A DNA stretch of 64,000 nucleotides from Vigna angularis (lineage: Eukaryota > Streptophyta > Magnoliopsida > Fabales > Fabaceae). A program made the position numbers and the translations under genes. Where the stretch lies: the NCBI RefSeq assembly GCF_016808095.1, contig NC_068980.1, forward strand, positions 10,816,388-10,880,387. Reading direction: 5' to 3'. Below, in pieces: positions 12,445 to 23,929 of this stretch (its first letter is position 1; each line of letters starts with the position of its first letter). A model generated the notes under the pieces. The model had not been told where the DNA came from. It worked only from the letters and a program-made list of their open reading frames with translations, and made no database searches.

Positions 12445-13134
12445 CCAGGGAGCACTCTTTTTTTTCCTCATTATGTACATATTATTTAGCTTTTCTGGTA
12501 TGTTTTCATGGTTGCATTTATTTCATTTTAATTTTTTTTTAAATTGTGAGCATGAACAAAAAAAAAATTGTGTTTTTGTGTTTTAGTTGCTTCATGATTT
12601 TTAGTGTTTTACTAAAAAGAAAAAATTTCGAAAAAAAAAATTTGGTTTTGCGTAGTCATTTTTTTTCGACCCTCAGTTTCATTAGAGGCTCACCTTCAGC
12701 CCATTTTTTTATTTTATTTCATACAAATAATTCATAAAAATTTTTGTTTATTATTTTTGCTTCTGATCTCAATTTTTCCTTCACTGTAAATAAAATTTCT
12801 TAGTCGTTTCATACTCAGAATTGATTGAAAATTTTTAGACTAAGAAATTATTTCATTCATAATAGCAAAATTACAGTAATGAAGAAATGGAGATCTGAAA
12901 ATAAAATTGCAGTAGATATATGAAAATAAAGATGTTCGATGTTCGATCAGTAATGATCGTTAATTTTACACACCAAAATAAAAAAAAAATAATAAAAAAA
13001 AACATAAAAAAAACATAAAAACATAAAAAAAAAAATAATTGTCCATATTACACGCCTTATTCAAATTCTGGCCACACTCGGCCAATAAAAACATAAAAAA
13101 AATAATAATAAAAAAAAATAAAAAATACAAAACA
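12445..13134. other. Non-coding interior of Athila-1
   Basis: AT-rich sequence with long A and T runs. No gene is seen. On the minus strand it is the region downstream of the WOX-like gene and would hold its 3' UTR and poly(A) site. A-rich minus-sense signals cannot be chosen reliably in such biased sequence. Confidence 0.6.
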
Positions 13135-14450
13135 TTAAAAACGAAAGTTGTTGCTGGGTGGAGTTCTTAAGGTAAGCTCCGTCGAGGGAGCTCTGGTTCG
13201 GAATGTAGGAGGCCTAGGCGGAGGGATTTCTCGTTCATCTCTGTCGTCGTCGATGATGATGGGAATGGGGAACAGATCCAGCAGCCTCGGTGCCTTCATA
13301 ATCACCCAGTCATATTCTTTCAATAAAAAAACAAATAAAATAAAACTTGTGTTAATAATTGTAGAGGAAAGAAAAAAAAAATTCAATAAAATAGAGGTGA
13401 TCAGAGTTCTTACCATACATATATAGCGGCAGTTGTGAAAAGAGAGTGCCAGTGGGGTCTATCTCTGCTTGCCAGCGCCTGACCCGATTGCCGTGGTTGT
13501 TGAACCAGCAGTGTACATTGTATTCAGTGGCTTCGCCGAAAGCCCTTAGTCGAGACGCAATCTCGACGACTTGAGCTCTGCTTGGATGTGTGACCCCATA
13601 GTTGTATATGTTGGTCATCATCTTGGTCTGATCTTCGGTAGGACGCCACCGCTGACTGGTGTATCTCTCTGATTCCATCTCACTCATCATTCCTCTCGTA
13701 ATATTCTAAAAATAAAAATAAAAATAAAATAAAAAGAACAAAAACAGAATAATAATAATAAAAAAAAACAAAACAAAATAAATTGCATAACATATAAAAA
13801 AATTAGATTAGTTCTGTGTTTTCTTTATTTGTTCTTGTTTCCTGTTAGATTTATTTTTTTGTCCTGTCAGTCTTTGATGATTCAGTGTTTGGTATCAGAT
13901 CTGTTTCACGGTCCTTGCAAAAGGGTCCTAAATAGATCTACGTCCAGTTGTCCTTGTCCTTGTTGTTCTTGTAATTTAAGTTTCTGTGTTTATTTAGTTT
14001 TAAGTGGGGTACGTGGCGTTGTTCTACCCGATTGTCTCTGCAATACCTTCAATCGAAGGGAGATTAACGTCTGGTTTCCAGCCGATATACCCCTTAAGTT
14101 TTAGGACATGTGTGTTTTAAGTGTTTTCAGTTTAGTATTAAAAAAAAAGGCGAGGAGAAGATGAACTGCGTAAAAAAAAAAAAATTGGACAGCATAACAG
14201 AAGAAAAAAAATTGGAAAAGAAGAAAAGAGCAAGGCAGAAAAAAAATAAATAAAGGAAAGCAGGAAAAGGGAGAGCAGGAAAGAGGTCAGAGAAGAAAAA
14301 TTATGGAAAGCAGGAAAGCAAGAAGGTAATAATAGCAGAAAAATCGGCAAAGAAAGGAAAGAAGGAAAGAAGTAAGGTGCCGAGGAGTTACCCGGAGTAG
14401 TAGGGTTGGCAGGGAAGCTCGTCGGAGGATTCGGACGCCTTCGGAGACAT
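13135..14450 (-). CDS. WUSCHEL/WOX-like homeobox gene, three predicted exons, antisense in Athila-1
   Basis: Predicted exons are 14450-14392, 13694-13414 and 13316-13135, total 522 nt for 173 residues, in frame throughout. Seen: donors GGTAAC and GGTAAGAAC, and a T-rich acceptor before exon 3. Exon 2 holds a homeodomain of WOX shape, starting RWRPTEDQ and ending CWFNNHGNRVRRW, with the spacing of WUS-family homeodomains (RW.PT..Q, SRLR.FG, V..WF.NH..R). Exon 3 has LLDLFPI, close to the WUS-box (TLxLFP), and ends with ELTLRT, near an EAR-type LxLxL repression motif. Known for the family: plant transcription factors controlling stem-cell niches. Unusual: WFQNHKAR of WUS is changed to WFNNHGNR. 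A TATA box lies about 110 bases upstream. Intron 1 (14391-13695) needs a second-choice AG acceptor to stay in frame, so exon 1 is the least certain part. Function and expression are unknown. Confidence 0.7.
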
Positions 14451-14562
14451 GGGGGCAGAGCTCTTCGCAGATCCAGATGCTCAGAGGAGAGAGGAAGAGA
14501 GAGAAGGGAGGATTAGAGTGAGAGACTAGGTCAGGAAATGTTGCTCGACGCCGAGATTGGCC

Positions 14563-14570
14563 TATTTATA
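14563..14570 (-). promoter_or_regulatory. TATA box of the WOX-like gene
   Basis: The minus strand reads CCTATAAATAGG, a near-perfect plant TATA box, 113 bases before the exon-1 ATG. The intervening CT-rich sequence (14451-14540) looks like a plant 5' UTR. It does not serve the sense-strand element, whose promoter lies in the LTR. Confidence 0.6.
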
Positions 14571-14583
14571 GGTAAATTGTTTC

Positions 14584-14632
14584 CACTGTAGCAACAGTTT
14601 CGGTCATTGCCACCGAAACTGTTGTCACAGTA
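14584..14632. repeat. Inverted repeat upstream of the TATA box
   Basis: CAACAGTTTCGGT at about 14592-14604 is followed by its reverse complement ACCGAAACTGTTG at about 14612-14624, with ACTGT/ACAGT extending the stem. It lies 15-60 bases upstream of the minus-strand TATA box, where a transcription-factor palindrome would act. A third partial copy of the half-site (CAGTTTCG) follows at about 14634. Confidence 0.7.
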
Positions 14633-14699
14633 CCAGTTTCGCTTTTTTTTTAAAAAAATAAAAAATAAAATAAAAAAAAAATTAATTAAAAAAAAATAT

Positions 14700-14785
14700 T
14701 AATTAGCATCTACTGATGGGTGCTAGGTGATTTAGACATCTGCTGATGGATGTCATTAATAACATCTACTGATGGATGTTACTGA
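14700..14785. repeat. Three short tandem hairpins
   Basis: Three copies of ACATCTACTGATGGATGT-like units, each an imperfect hairpin (ACATC/GATGT). The first copy has paired changes at its ends (GC...GC instead of AC...GT), which keep base pairing. Confidence 0.6.
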
Positions 14786-15829
14786 AAAATTTCTTCCCAT
14801 TTTTCCTAACCTTTTATTGCACTTGTCTATATTATTTGACTGCTCTGAAATTGTTAATCTGATGATTGTAACACACTGAGGACATTGTGTGATTTAAGTG
14901 TGGTCTACTGCGGAGAAATTCTGATTTTTCTGTTAGTTTCTGTTTTGTGTGTTAAATTTTTTGTTTTTGAGTGTTAAATTTTTTCTGTTTTAAGTTATTT
15001 TTATCAAGTTTTGTGTGCAATAAATTTTACATTTTTCTCTTGATTTCTGGATGATGTATAAGTTGTAGATTTTTCCTTCACTTACTTAATACTTATAGTT
15101 TGTAATCCTTGCTTTTCTCTGCCGGGAAAGATGATTATGTGTTTAAGAGGTTGATTTAATCGTGACAAAAATACCCTGTGTGAGATTTGAGCAGCCACTT
15201 AATTTTCTTTCTTGTGTGTGATATGTATCTTGAATGCTTGCACATATGCCTTGGCTTGATTCTTTTTGATATACTTGATTGATATGCATGTTCAGACGTG
15301 ATAAAGGCATTTTTGTTCTTGAGCCTCTTTAGCCAAATAAGCCTACCTTGTTATTATCCTTTGATAACCCCTTTGAGCCTATACTGTATATATTTCTTTG
15401 TGTTGAAGCTCATACACTGATCCTAAGTGAAAAACAAATGATTACCTTAACCTTAGGAAAGTCTGGAGCTATAGAAGTATTTAGTGAATAAGTGTGGTCT
15501 CCTTGGGAATTTTGATGAATTGGCTAGTTGGTTCCTCATCATGTTTTGAAATGATAATTTATATCCTGTTGTGTGATAAAAAAAAAAACTAAAAAAAAAA
15601 TGAAATTGAAAAATAATCGTGTGAATAATGGAGTCGAGAAGATGATTGAATTAGAGGTTTGGGTGAGATTTCACTGTGTTTACACTTGTTCCCCAGTGCT
15701 CCTCTATTTCTTCTGAGCTGTAACTACTTATCCATATTTATCCTCCCCTGTCCTTGGCGCCATTACAACCCTTAAAGACCTTTAGATCTGAACATGCATA
15801 TGTTTTAAGTGTTGATATTAGAAGCTTGC
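14786..15829. other. Athila-1 3' untranslated-like region
   Basis: No gene is seen. The motif TAAGTGTGGTCT occurs here twice (about 14898 and 15489) and again just before the 3' LTR (about 19304). The block AGCCAAATAAGCC (about 15331) is shared with 23112-23124, marking both as 3' regions of related Athila-type elements. Confidence 0.55.
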
Positions 15830-18800
15830 TGATACGCGGGTCACACCGCATACAAATTTGATTGCATAAAAGAATGGAGTATAGTCTAGGATTTGACTCC
15901 TAGGTCGTCTCTCAAGGACCAAATTGCTGGTTCAGTCTCAGATCAAACACGAAGTGGGAGGTTTGTGATTGTTTTTTGTTGCGGAAAAATGTAAATGTTG
16001 AAAGCAGTAAATTAACAAACCGTAAAAATGAAATTACAGCAACATAAAACAGTAAAAATAAATCTGGGACAGTAAAAACGAAAATACAGAAAAACAGAAA
16101 ATATAGAAAACAGTAAATACAGAAAACAGTGAAAACAGAATACAGAAAATTTTAAAAAACAGTAAAAACGAAAATACAGTAACATGAAACAGTAAAAATT
16201 AAATCTGGAACAGTAAAATCGAAAAGATAGTAAAACATAAAATACAGAAAACTGTAAAAACAGTAAAACAGTAAAACAGTAAAAACAAAAGATGAAATTA
16301 CAGCAGTAAATAATAACAGTAAAAACAGTAAGTACAGAATTTTCAAAATCAGTAAAATAGTAACAGCAAAATACAGAAAACAAAAATACAGAAAACAGTA
16401 AATACAGAAAATGGTAAATTGGGAAAACAGTAAAAAAGACTCAAAATTACTGCAGTAAAATACAGGAAATAAAATTACAGTAAATGCTCAACATGCAAAA
16501 ATAAAGAAGAGCAGAAATTAAATTGCAGAAAACAACAATTGAAATTGAATTACAACAGAAATTAAATTACAGCAGTAAAAAGAGACAGTAAAATCTGAAA
16601 TTTAAAAACAGAATTTGAAATCCTTCTAAAACTTACCTCATGTGCCGTGACAAATTTGCTTGGTTTCATTGAAAGGATAATTGCAAATGAACATCCAAAA
16701 CCGTAAGCATCCAACATCTATATCAATTTAATTTACAAAGAAAACATACCTCTTTTTAGCACTTCTTGTCATCTTTTGAATCGAAAACCGATTTGAATTT
16801 TATTCTCCATAACATAAGCAAGGTGCACATCATTACATTTCACTGTATTCTTTCTCAAAAAACACTAAAGAAGAGTCAAATTTAAATGCAAGAAAAGGTC
16901 CCTCATGGACTAAATGCTCATGAAATTTTAAGAGGAAGAAAAATGATGACTTCTTACCAATCAAGGTTGCTTTTCACGTACACACACATCTACTTCCCAC
17001 TAAATTACTTCTTCATCTTCAAACAATTAATTATATGCTTACCATTCCAGCCATGATATCAACTCTTCCTTTCCTTCTTAATTAAAACAAAATCAAAGAT
17101 GCATTAAAAGAGAAGGAGCTTTGACAATTTCCATATGTTACCAATTGCTTTGTTTTTATTTTTTACTTCTTACAACTTTAAAATAAAATCATGAATCAAT
17201 ACTTCATTACTTACCTCAAAACAGCCATGAACATTCAACCTTAAACCATAAAAGGATTCAACCAAAAACTTACCAAAAAAACAAGCAAATGAAAGAAGAA
17301 GAATAACACTTACACATCCGTTGGTTTTTTTCAGCACAAGTGAATAGAATGAAACACTTCCAAATTGAAATTACAATGCTTATAAAATTACAACAACAAC
17401 TTACAAACTCAAAATACAAATTAATACCAAGATGAAAACAGTAGATGAATGAAAGCTTAAATGGAAAAAGTGTACAAAACCAAAGGTGAAGGCACCAAGA
17501 ACTTCAAGCTACATCATCCTTCATTCTTTCTAGCAATCATGGTTTTTCTCATCCAACTCCAAAAATCTTCTTTCTTTCCTTGGTTTCCCCCCACGGCTCT
17601 CTCTTTCCCCAACTCAGAAAAAAAAAACAGAATGGTTTCTTTCTTCCACACTCAAAATGATGATGATTTCCTTAGTGGATGGAGCCCTCAAAGTAATGGA
17701 GTACTTCCACTAGCTCCCCTTTTCTGCTGAACCAAGAATTGTTGCAGCTGGAAAGTGAAGTTTTTGCTGCTGGAAAGTGAAGCTCTCTTGCTTGTGTTAA
17801 ATCCATTGGCTTCCATGGGTGTGATGGCTGCTGAGAGTTATGATTCCTTTGGTGCTCCACTTCACCTTTCCATGAGCATGTGCTAATAAAATAAAGGAAG
17901 CAAGACTCCATTCAATGTTGGCTGCCCATTTCCACGTGAATGTGTGCTCTTTCATGGGTCTTTTGCTTTCTTTGCTTTGGGTCCACTTGTCCCATGCTCT
18001 CCTTGGTTGGATGCTTCATGTGACACACCAAAGATGTTCCAAAATAATTCTCTATGTGCTTCATGTATGAATTGGAAGAGTGTTTCAAATTCAGAAAATT
18101 TGTGGCAGCACCTTTATGCTTCATTCCATCATCCATGTACATTGTTTGTGCAACAATATTCACATAAAACTTTGTGTGCTTATGTGCTTGGTTTCCAATT
18201 CATTTCAATTGTGAGATGCATCTCTAAGCCAATACTTTGATATTCCAGCCACCACAAATACCAAACAACAAGTAAATGCAAACAGATTAAAAATCACTCA
18301 AACAGTGTGTACTAGACTGACATAGGATAGTAAAATAAATACTGGGAACAGCACAAAACGAATTTGAACAAAGTAAAAACTATACTTGAAAATAGACATC
18401 TAGACGAAACCGTGAAAAAATATTTCATGCAAAACGGATAAGAATTGAACTCAAACGAAGACACACAACTTGACACAAAATTCATGCAGCAATGGACTGA
18501 CATAGAAGAGTTAAAAAAATTACTGGGAACATTACAGAAATAATTCTATCAAAGTAAAAACTATACGTGAAAATAGACATCCATACAAAACTATGAAAAA
18601 AAATGGCATAGAAAACGGATAAGAATTGGACTCGAACGAAGAAATACAAGTTGACACAAAATTCAAACAGCAACCAGCAAAAATTGAAATGCTTAAGATG
18701 AAATTAGCTCAATTGTTATTTTTCATTTAGCCTTCAAATGTCCCAAATTGTATCTCCAAATTTTCCTTGTAAAATAATTGGCTCAGATAATTCAAATTAG

Positions 18801-18931
18801 TTAAAATAAGAATTTTCGATCAAATTTAGCACATTTAGGAAAAACAGGATAATACTATACATTCAAGCATAATTCCTTGATTAAATCCGGTACAATAAGC
18901 TAAGTGAAGTGTATAAAATATCGACTCATCA
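15830..18931 (-). mobile_element. Solo LTR of an Athila-1 relative
   Basis: 3.1 kb, inverted relative to Athila-1. On the plus strand it starts TGATACGCGGG and ends GACTCATCA, which is the reverse of the LTR start TGATGA(A/G)TC. The duplication CTTGC is at 15825-15829 and 18932-18936. It contains the family block CTCCTAGGTCGTCTCTCAAG (reverse sense) near 15898. Only an LTR is present, so the interior was lost by LTR-LTR recombination. From about 16010 to 16620 it is filled with variants of ACAGTAAAA, giving T-rich open frames on the minus strand that I regard as non-genic. Confidence 0.93.
18315..18672. repeat. Two tandem copies of about 179 bp inside the solo LTR
   Basis: The units start GACTGACATAG at about 18315 and 18494 and share GGATAAGAATTG and TTGACACAAAATTCA blocks. 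They are diverged, so the duplication is older than the solo LTR itself or arose soon after. Confidence 0.75.
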
Positions 18932-18936
18932 CTTGC

Positions 18937-19318
18937 CAAGTCTACTTGTGTTTGTTTTCTTGAGTGCATTGAGTGACATTGATTTACCTTAAACACTTGA
19001 GAGAAACACTCTAGTGCATCTGTGAGGTTTTGTTATTTTTTGAATCACCTCTTGAACTGATTAATCATTTTGCTATGTATTGAATTGCTTGGATGATTTC
19101 TGTAAGTTTGTGCTTTTCTTGATTTTGTGTTGGAAAATTTCTACTTCTTTTCTCTGTCCAAAATTCTGGAGAACTGTGTAAATTCTGTTTATTTTTCTCG
19201 TGAGTCTTAGTTTCTGTCTGCTGAGTTTTTGTGTCATACACCTAATGTCCTTTGAACCATTCCCTGATTTGAGTCTTGATTTTGCCCAGGAGTGCAAAAG
19301 ATTAAGTGTGGTCTATTT
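18937..19318 (+). other. Athila-1 region before the 3' LTR
   Basis: No gene is seen. It ends AAGATTAAGTGTGGTCTATT directly before the LTR, where a polypurine tract is expected; only a short purine run is present, so the tract is atypical. Confidence 0.5.
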
Positions 19319-22300
19319 TGATGAATCATTATTTTCTTCACTTCACTTAGTTTATTGTACTAGAATTAATCAGGGAATTGCACTTAAAAGTCCAGTATTT
19401 TCCCATTTTTTACTATTTGTGCTTAACTTGATCGGAAATTCTTATTTTGATTAATTTGAATTGTCTGAAACTAATTATTTACATTACTGAGTGCAGGAAA
19501 AATTCTGAATATATTTTAGGACATTTGGAACAATATTTATTTATACACTGTATTAATTGGAAGAAGCTACGATATTTGGTTCATGAAGCTGAGTTTTGGT
19601 TTTGTTGCTGGAAGTAATTGGCATATAAAATGATGGAGGAAACACATTTTCATTCCTTTCTTCTACAAGTATCACGGCATAATGGTTCAAAGCCCCCTTT
19701 ATCTTTTGTCTTTTGCATTCAATAAAATTTGCCAATCGAAATCATGGTGAAGAATACGGTTTTGACAAGCATTTGGCTAGGAAACACATGGGGGCCGCCA
19801 CTAATAGAAAGAAATATTGTTCTCAAGAAAAGTATGACACATGAATGGAAAGGGGCCACATTAGAAATGAATTCACGGTTTTGAAGAAAGAAGTTACATG
19901 GCCATGCAAGCATTTATCAAATTACATATTGTTAGAATAAAAGTGGGAGCCACCACTTATGGAAAGGCCATCTACAAATTAATTTAGCAAAGGACAAAAG
20001 AAAGAGCCATCACTTGAAAAATCTGAATTTGTTTCGGCTCTTTCATTCCTTTTAGCATTTCCAAGAGACAATAAGAAAAGAGAAGGGGACCACGTGGAAG
20101 CAAATTCACGGTTTTGTTGGAAAAAATGCCCATCACTCATTTCACAATTGCCTTTGAAACAATACACATCCACACGGGTTTGGCTTGGTCCAGCAAGAAT
20201 ATCTATCTTGGTTTGCAATCCAGCACTTTGGAATAAAAGAGGGTGTCTCGGCCTTGCTGGAAGAAGCTCACGGTTTTCTGCATCCATTTGGCTGGAAGAT
20301 GTTGAGCAAACCAGTAGCTTGGGAGATGAGGAGGCTAAGGTTGGTGTCTTGGAATGAAGAAGATGACAACAGGAGGTGCTCACGGTGGCTGCTGGAAGTA
20401 AAGAAGAAGGATGATGCTGAGAGAAAGAAGGAGTTTGACAGCCTTCATCCAGCAAAGTGGCCCTAGCAAGAAGCTACCACATACACGGCTGGAGCAACCA
20501 CTGTCCAACTGCAGATTCACACTGAGATGGATGTCTTGGACGAAGGCTCCTCTCTACTGGAATGGTGTGTGTTTGAATGGAGTCAAGGGAAGCAGCTCAC
20601 GGTCTTGGGCTGGAAGGAAGAGCACACGCCGCTTGTCACGACAAGTCACCACGGGTGATGAATTCTGAAAAGGAAGCTCCAACAGTAACTCACGCCTATC
20701 ACTTGAAGAAGAAGAAGCTGGACCAGCAGCTTCATGGTATTCCAGCAACGTCCTCCATCAGCAGCATCGGTAGCAGCACCATCAACACCAGCAGCAGCTG
20801 CACCAGCAGATGGCAACACATCCAGCAGCTTTGAAACCCATGGCTGCACGTCACGCTCCACCATCCAGCAGGACTTCACGTTCCTGCTACTGCCACAAGC
20901 AAAAAGAAAATAGAAAGGAGTTCACGTCAATGGGCTTCATGGAGAGAAAGCTGGGACAGATCGGAGCCACCACCCGAGAACACGGTAGCAAGCTTTGAGG
21001 ATGTCCATCACCTTAATCCAGCAACCAACGTCCAAGCATGGAGAATTGTTTGGAGATTTTCGGTCCAGGATTGAAGCTTATCCAGCGCTTCATCACGGTT
21101 CTGCACATTTCACGTCCAGCTGGAGCAAGCTAGGGAGAAGATGAGAGAAAACTCACGCCCCATGGAGCAGCAGCCACCGAGAGAAGAAATGTTTGGACAG
21201 CAGCACGGCCTTCACCATCCAGAGCTTGGGGGGCACTCACAACACACATCCAGCCACCGAGATGGAGAGAGTTTTTATTAGGGATGAAAGGAGAGCAGCA
21301 CGTTGATATAAATTGTGCCTGTCACGGCTGGGTCCAGTAGGAGAATGTATGGGAAGTGGTGGTTGATGAAGTGTTGAGTTCATTTGAAGAGCTGCACGGT
21401 GACGGCAGGAAGCACACGTCCAGCCACCAAAACGGAATAAGAGGTGCTCACGGACCAGAAGCAAACAGCTGAAGAGAGCCCATACACTAGGGAATCATTT
21501 GTTTATTTGGTATGGGAGTGTTTTGTTTTGTCTGCATGTAGGAAATGGGAGAAAAGTGGTGAACTCTCATTCATTATTGGCACGTTAGAAGCAAGGGGAC
21601 AAAAACTAGGAATGAAATGTGGGAAAAGAATGTCTCGGCAGTTAGACCCACACTCACATTCTCGGCACTGTATGGGCAGCAACACCATGTTTCGTCCAAG
21701 AGCATAGGGAGGAATGCACTTTCAAGAATAAAAGGAGTAGGAATTCCAGAGGAGAGCAGACGGTTTTGGAGGCCTGGAAGAGGCTCTCGGTTCTTTCTCT
21801 TCCAGGAGCTCTCCCTCTCAGTTTTCCATTCTTTGAAACAGTGCAATAATGTAGAAATTTATTTCCGAAGCATGTAGTGTGTCATTGTAGTAGTTTGCTC
21901 ATTTCAGTTTTATTTTTATTTTTATCTTCACTCTTCTAGAATTTCAAGAATTTTATGTCTAAGTGTTGAATCCTTGATGAATTTCATTTAAGTGTTTTAT
22001 TTTTGTTATCTGTTCATTTTACCGTTTATGATTTTCTACACCGTTAAATTCTATCATTGTGTTTTATTGTTCATGTTCATGTTATTTTCAAGAGTCGTGT
22101 TTACCGGTTATTTTTACTGATGTTTTTGGTAAATTTCAACACTACGTAATTTTTCATTTTCTAATTTTACCGTTTTTACCGTATGGCTTTTATTGTGGTT
22201 AAAATTTATTTCAACGTTTTTTTAAATTCTATTTAATTTCCAGTCCACTTTAATTTTATCGCATCCAAACAAAATCACAAAAACACCCCCCCGCTTCGTG

Positions 22301-22419
22301 TTAGATCTAAGACTGAACCATAAATTCGTCCTTGAGAGACGACATAGGAGTCACTTCCTAGTAATATACTGCATATTTTCGTGCAATCAACTTTTGCGAG
22401 AGGCGCGACCCTCTCGTCA
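19319..22419 (+). repeat. 3' LTR of Athila-1
   Basis: 3101 bp, uninterrupted, starting TGATGAATC and ending CTCGTCA, followed by GCTTG at 22420-22424. It is the intact reference for the split 5' LTR. Confidence 0.95.
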
Positions 22420-22424
22420 GCTTG

Positions 22425-23929
22425 CTGCTACCCTTTTTGTTTTACTTGATTTGTCAAGCTACATGACTCTATACCACTAGTTAAGTGCTAATTTTTGGTT
22501 CCAAACTTGTTTTCAAACACTAACCATGATGTTGCTTGATGAGTTTTTCACTTGTTCTGGAGACCAGACCAATTTTGTAGGGGGAGGTGGAGCAGCAGCT
22601 GGTGAAGATAATGCAGATGAGGAGGAGGATTCCAATATGAGCGATGATAGCGTTTCATGAGTAGAGTTGGAGACTCCTCTATGGACTCACAAACCCTTTT
22701 ATTTTGCTTTTATGTTTTGTTTGCTTGTCTTTAAATTTGAGTGTGACTTTTACTTTTTAGTTTGTTTGAATTTGTTTAAGTTATCTGGCTTGGTAGACTG
22801 TGCTGAACCATGATGCTTATGCTTGAAGTTGAAATGACTTTTGAGATGGTTCAAGTTAGTTCAAATTATGGTTGCTTTCTTCATGAAAATTATGAGAATG
22901 CTCTATGTTTAATTGTGATCAATTTTTATGGCAGTTGCTTCATGATGTTGTGGAACCTTGAGTTAACCTTGTGAGATGTTGTGCCTTATATTTTTCTTGT
23001 AAATGCTATCATGTTAGATCACAATTGACTTTGCCTGAGTTTCTGTGAATTGAATCATTTGCTTGCTTGTTAGACATGATCAAGGCCGTCTTACTCTTCT
23101 ACCTCTTTTACATGTTCTGAGCCAAATAAGCCAATACTAACCCCTTCAACCTTAATGAAAGATGTCTTCCCTCTTTGAACCTCAAGTCTATTGAAAATTC
23201 CTTGATTTCCTTACCTTGAGCTCAATAGAGCAATCATTTGTACTACAAGAGAATGGTTTAAGTTTGGGGGAGCTTGTTCAGTATGGGTGTATTGAGAAAA
23301 ATAGAAAGATAGAAAAGTAAGGAAAAAGAAGAAAGAAGAAGAAGAGGAAGAAAAATGAATTCATTGAAAATGAATTGGGAAATAAGTTGAAAAGTGGTTT
23401 ATCCAATTGTGAAGCAAAGAGAGAGACTAATGTTATAACATGAAGTAAATTGTTTTATCTCTTAAGCTCAAGGTGCTTTGTTATCCAGAAAAACCATGTT
23501 TCTTTCTTAGCCCAACCACAATACAAGTCAATCAAAGTCCTTGTGATGCTAACTTGCTAGTGAATGTGTTTAATTTGGTTGAAACGAAAGGCAAAGTTGA
23601 TGTGTGTGACATTGTGATAGTGGAGTGATAGATACACATCCTTATACACCAGAGCATTAGAGTGAAACACTATCTTGGGTGAGGATTGGTTCTATATAAT
23701 TCAGTAAAGCATTCTGCCATAATTGTTGATCTCTTATAAACTGTGACATTTGATTGATTCAATGTACTGTAAGCACCACAGTGGAAGACTAATCTGTTAC
23801 ACATCTCTAGTTGTTTCCAGTTAAGCAAGTATTGTGAATTCAGTTCTGCTTTTGAAAAATGTGTTTTGTGTTAAAGACAGATACCTTTTGCTTGAGGACA
23901 AGCAAGGTTCTAAGTTTGGGGGAGTTGGT
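22425..23929 (+). pseudogene. Remnant of an Athila-type 3' region with an ORF tail
   Basis: Plus-strand remnant. A 44-codon frame at 22526-22660 ends in an acidic tail (GEDNADEEEDSNMSDDSVS) followed by a stop, resembling the C-terminus of extra proteins in Athila-type elements; this is a guess. Downstream is non-coding DNA with two copies of TAAGTTTGGGGGAG (about 23258 and 23911), the second preceded by TTGAGGACAAGCAAGG. In Athila/Tat elements such blocks lie after pol. AGCCAAATAAGCC at 23112 is shared with Athila-1. No complete gene is present. Confidence 0.5.

Larger units (their letters stand above)
1045..22419 (+). mobile_element. Athila-1, non-autonomous Athila-type Gypsy retrotransposon
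   Basis: The two LTRs start TGATGAATC (1045 and 19319) and end CTCGTCA (10738 and 22419). The whole is flanked by GCTTG at 1040-1044 and 22420-22424. After subtracting a Copia insertion and a solo LTR, the element is about 11.7 kb: two 3.1-kb LTRs and about 5.5 kb of interior. The interior has a tRNA-Asp primer site, one gag gene, a captured minus-strand homeobox gene and long non-coding stretches. No protease, integrase or reverse transcriptase is seen, so mobility would need proteins from a relative. I count roughly 30 differences between the LTRs (about 1%), so the insertion is fairly recent. The Athila assignment rests on gag similarity and primer type. Confidence 0.9.

Noticed and set aside
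16012..16383. Cys/Phe/Tyr-rich minus-strand frame as a membrane protein
   Set aside because: It is the translation of an ACAGTAAAA-type low-complexity run in a solo LTR.
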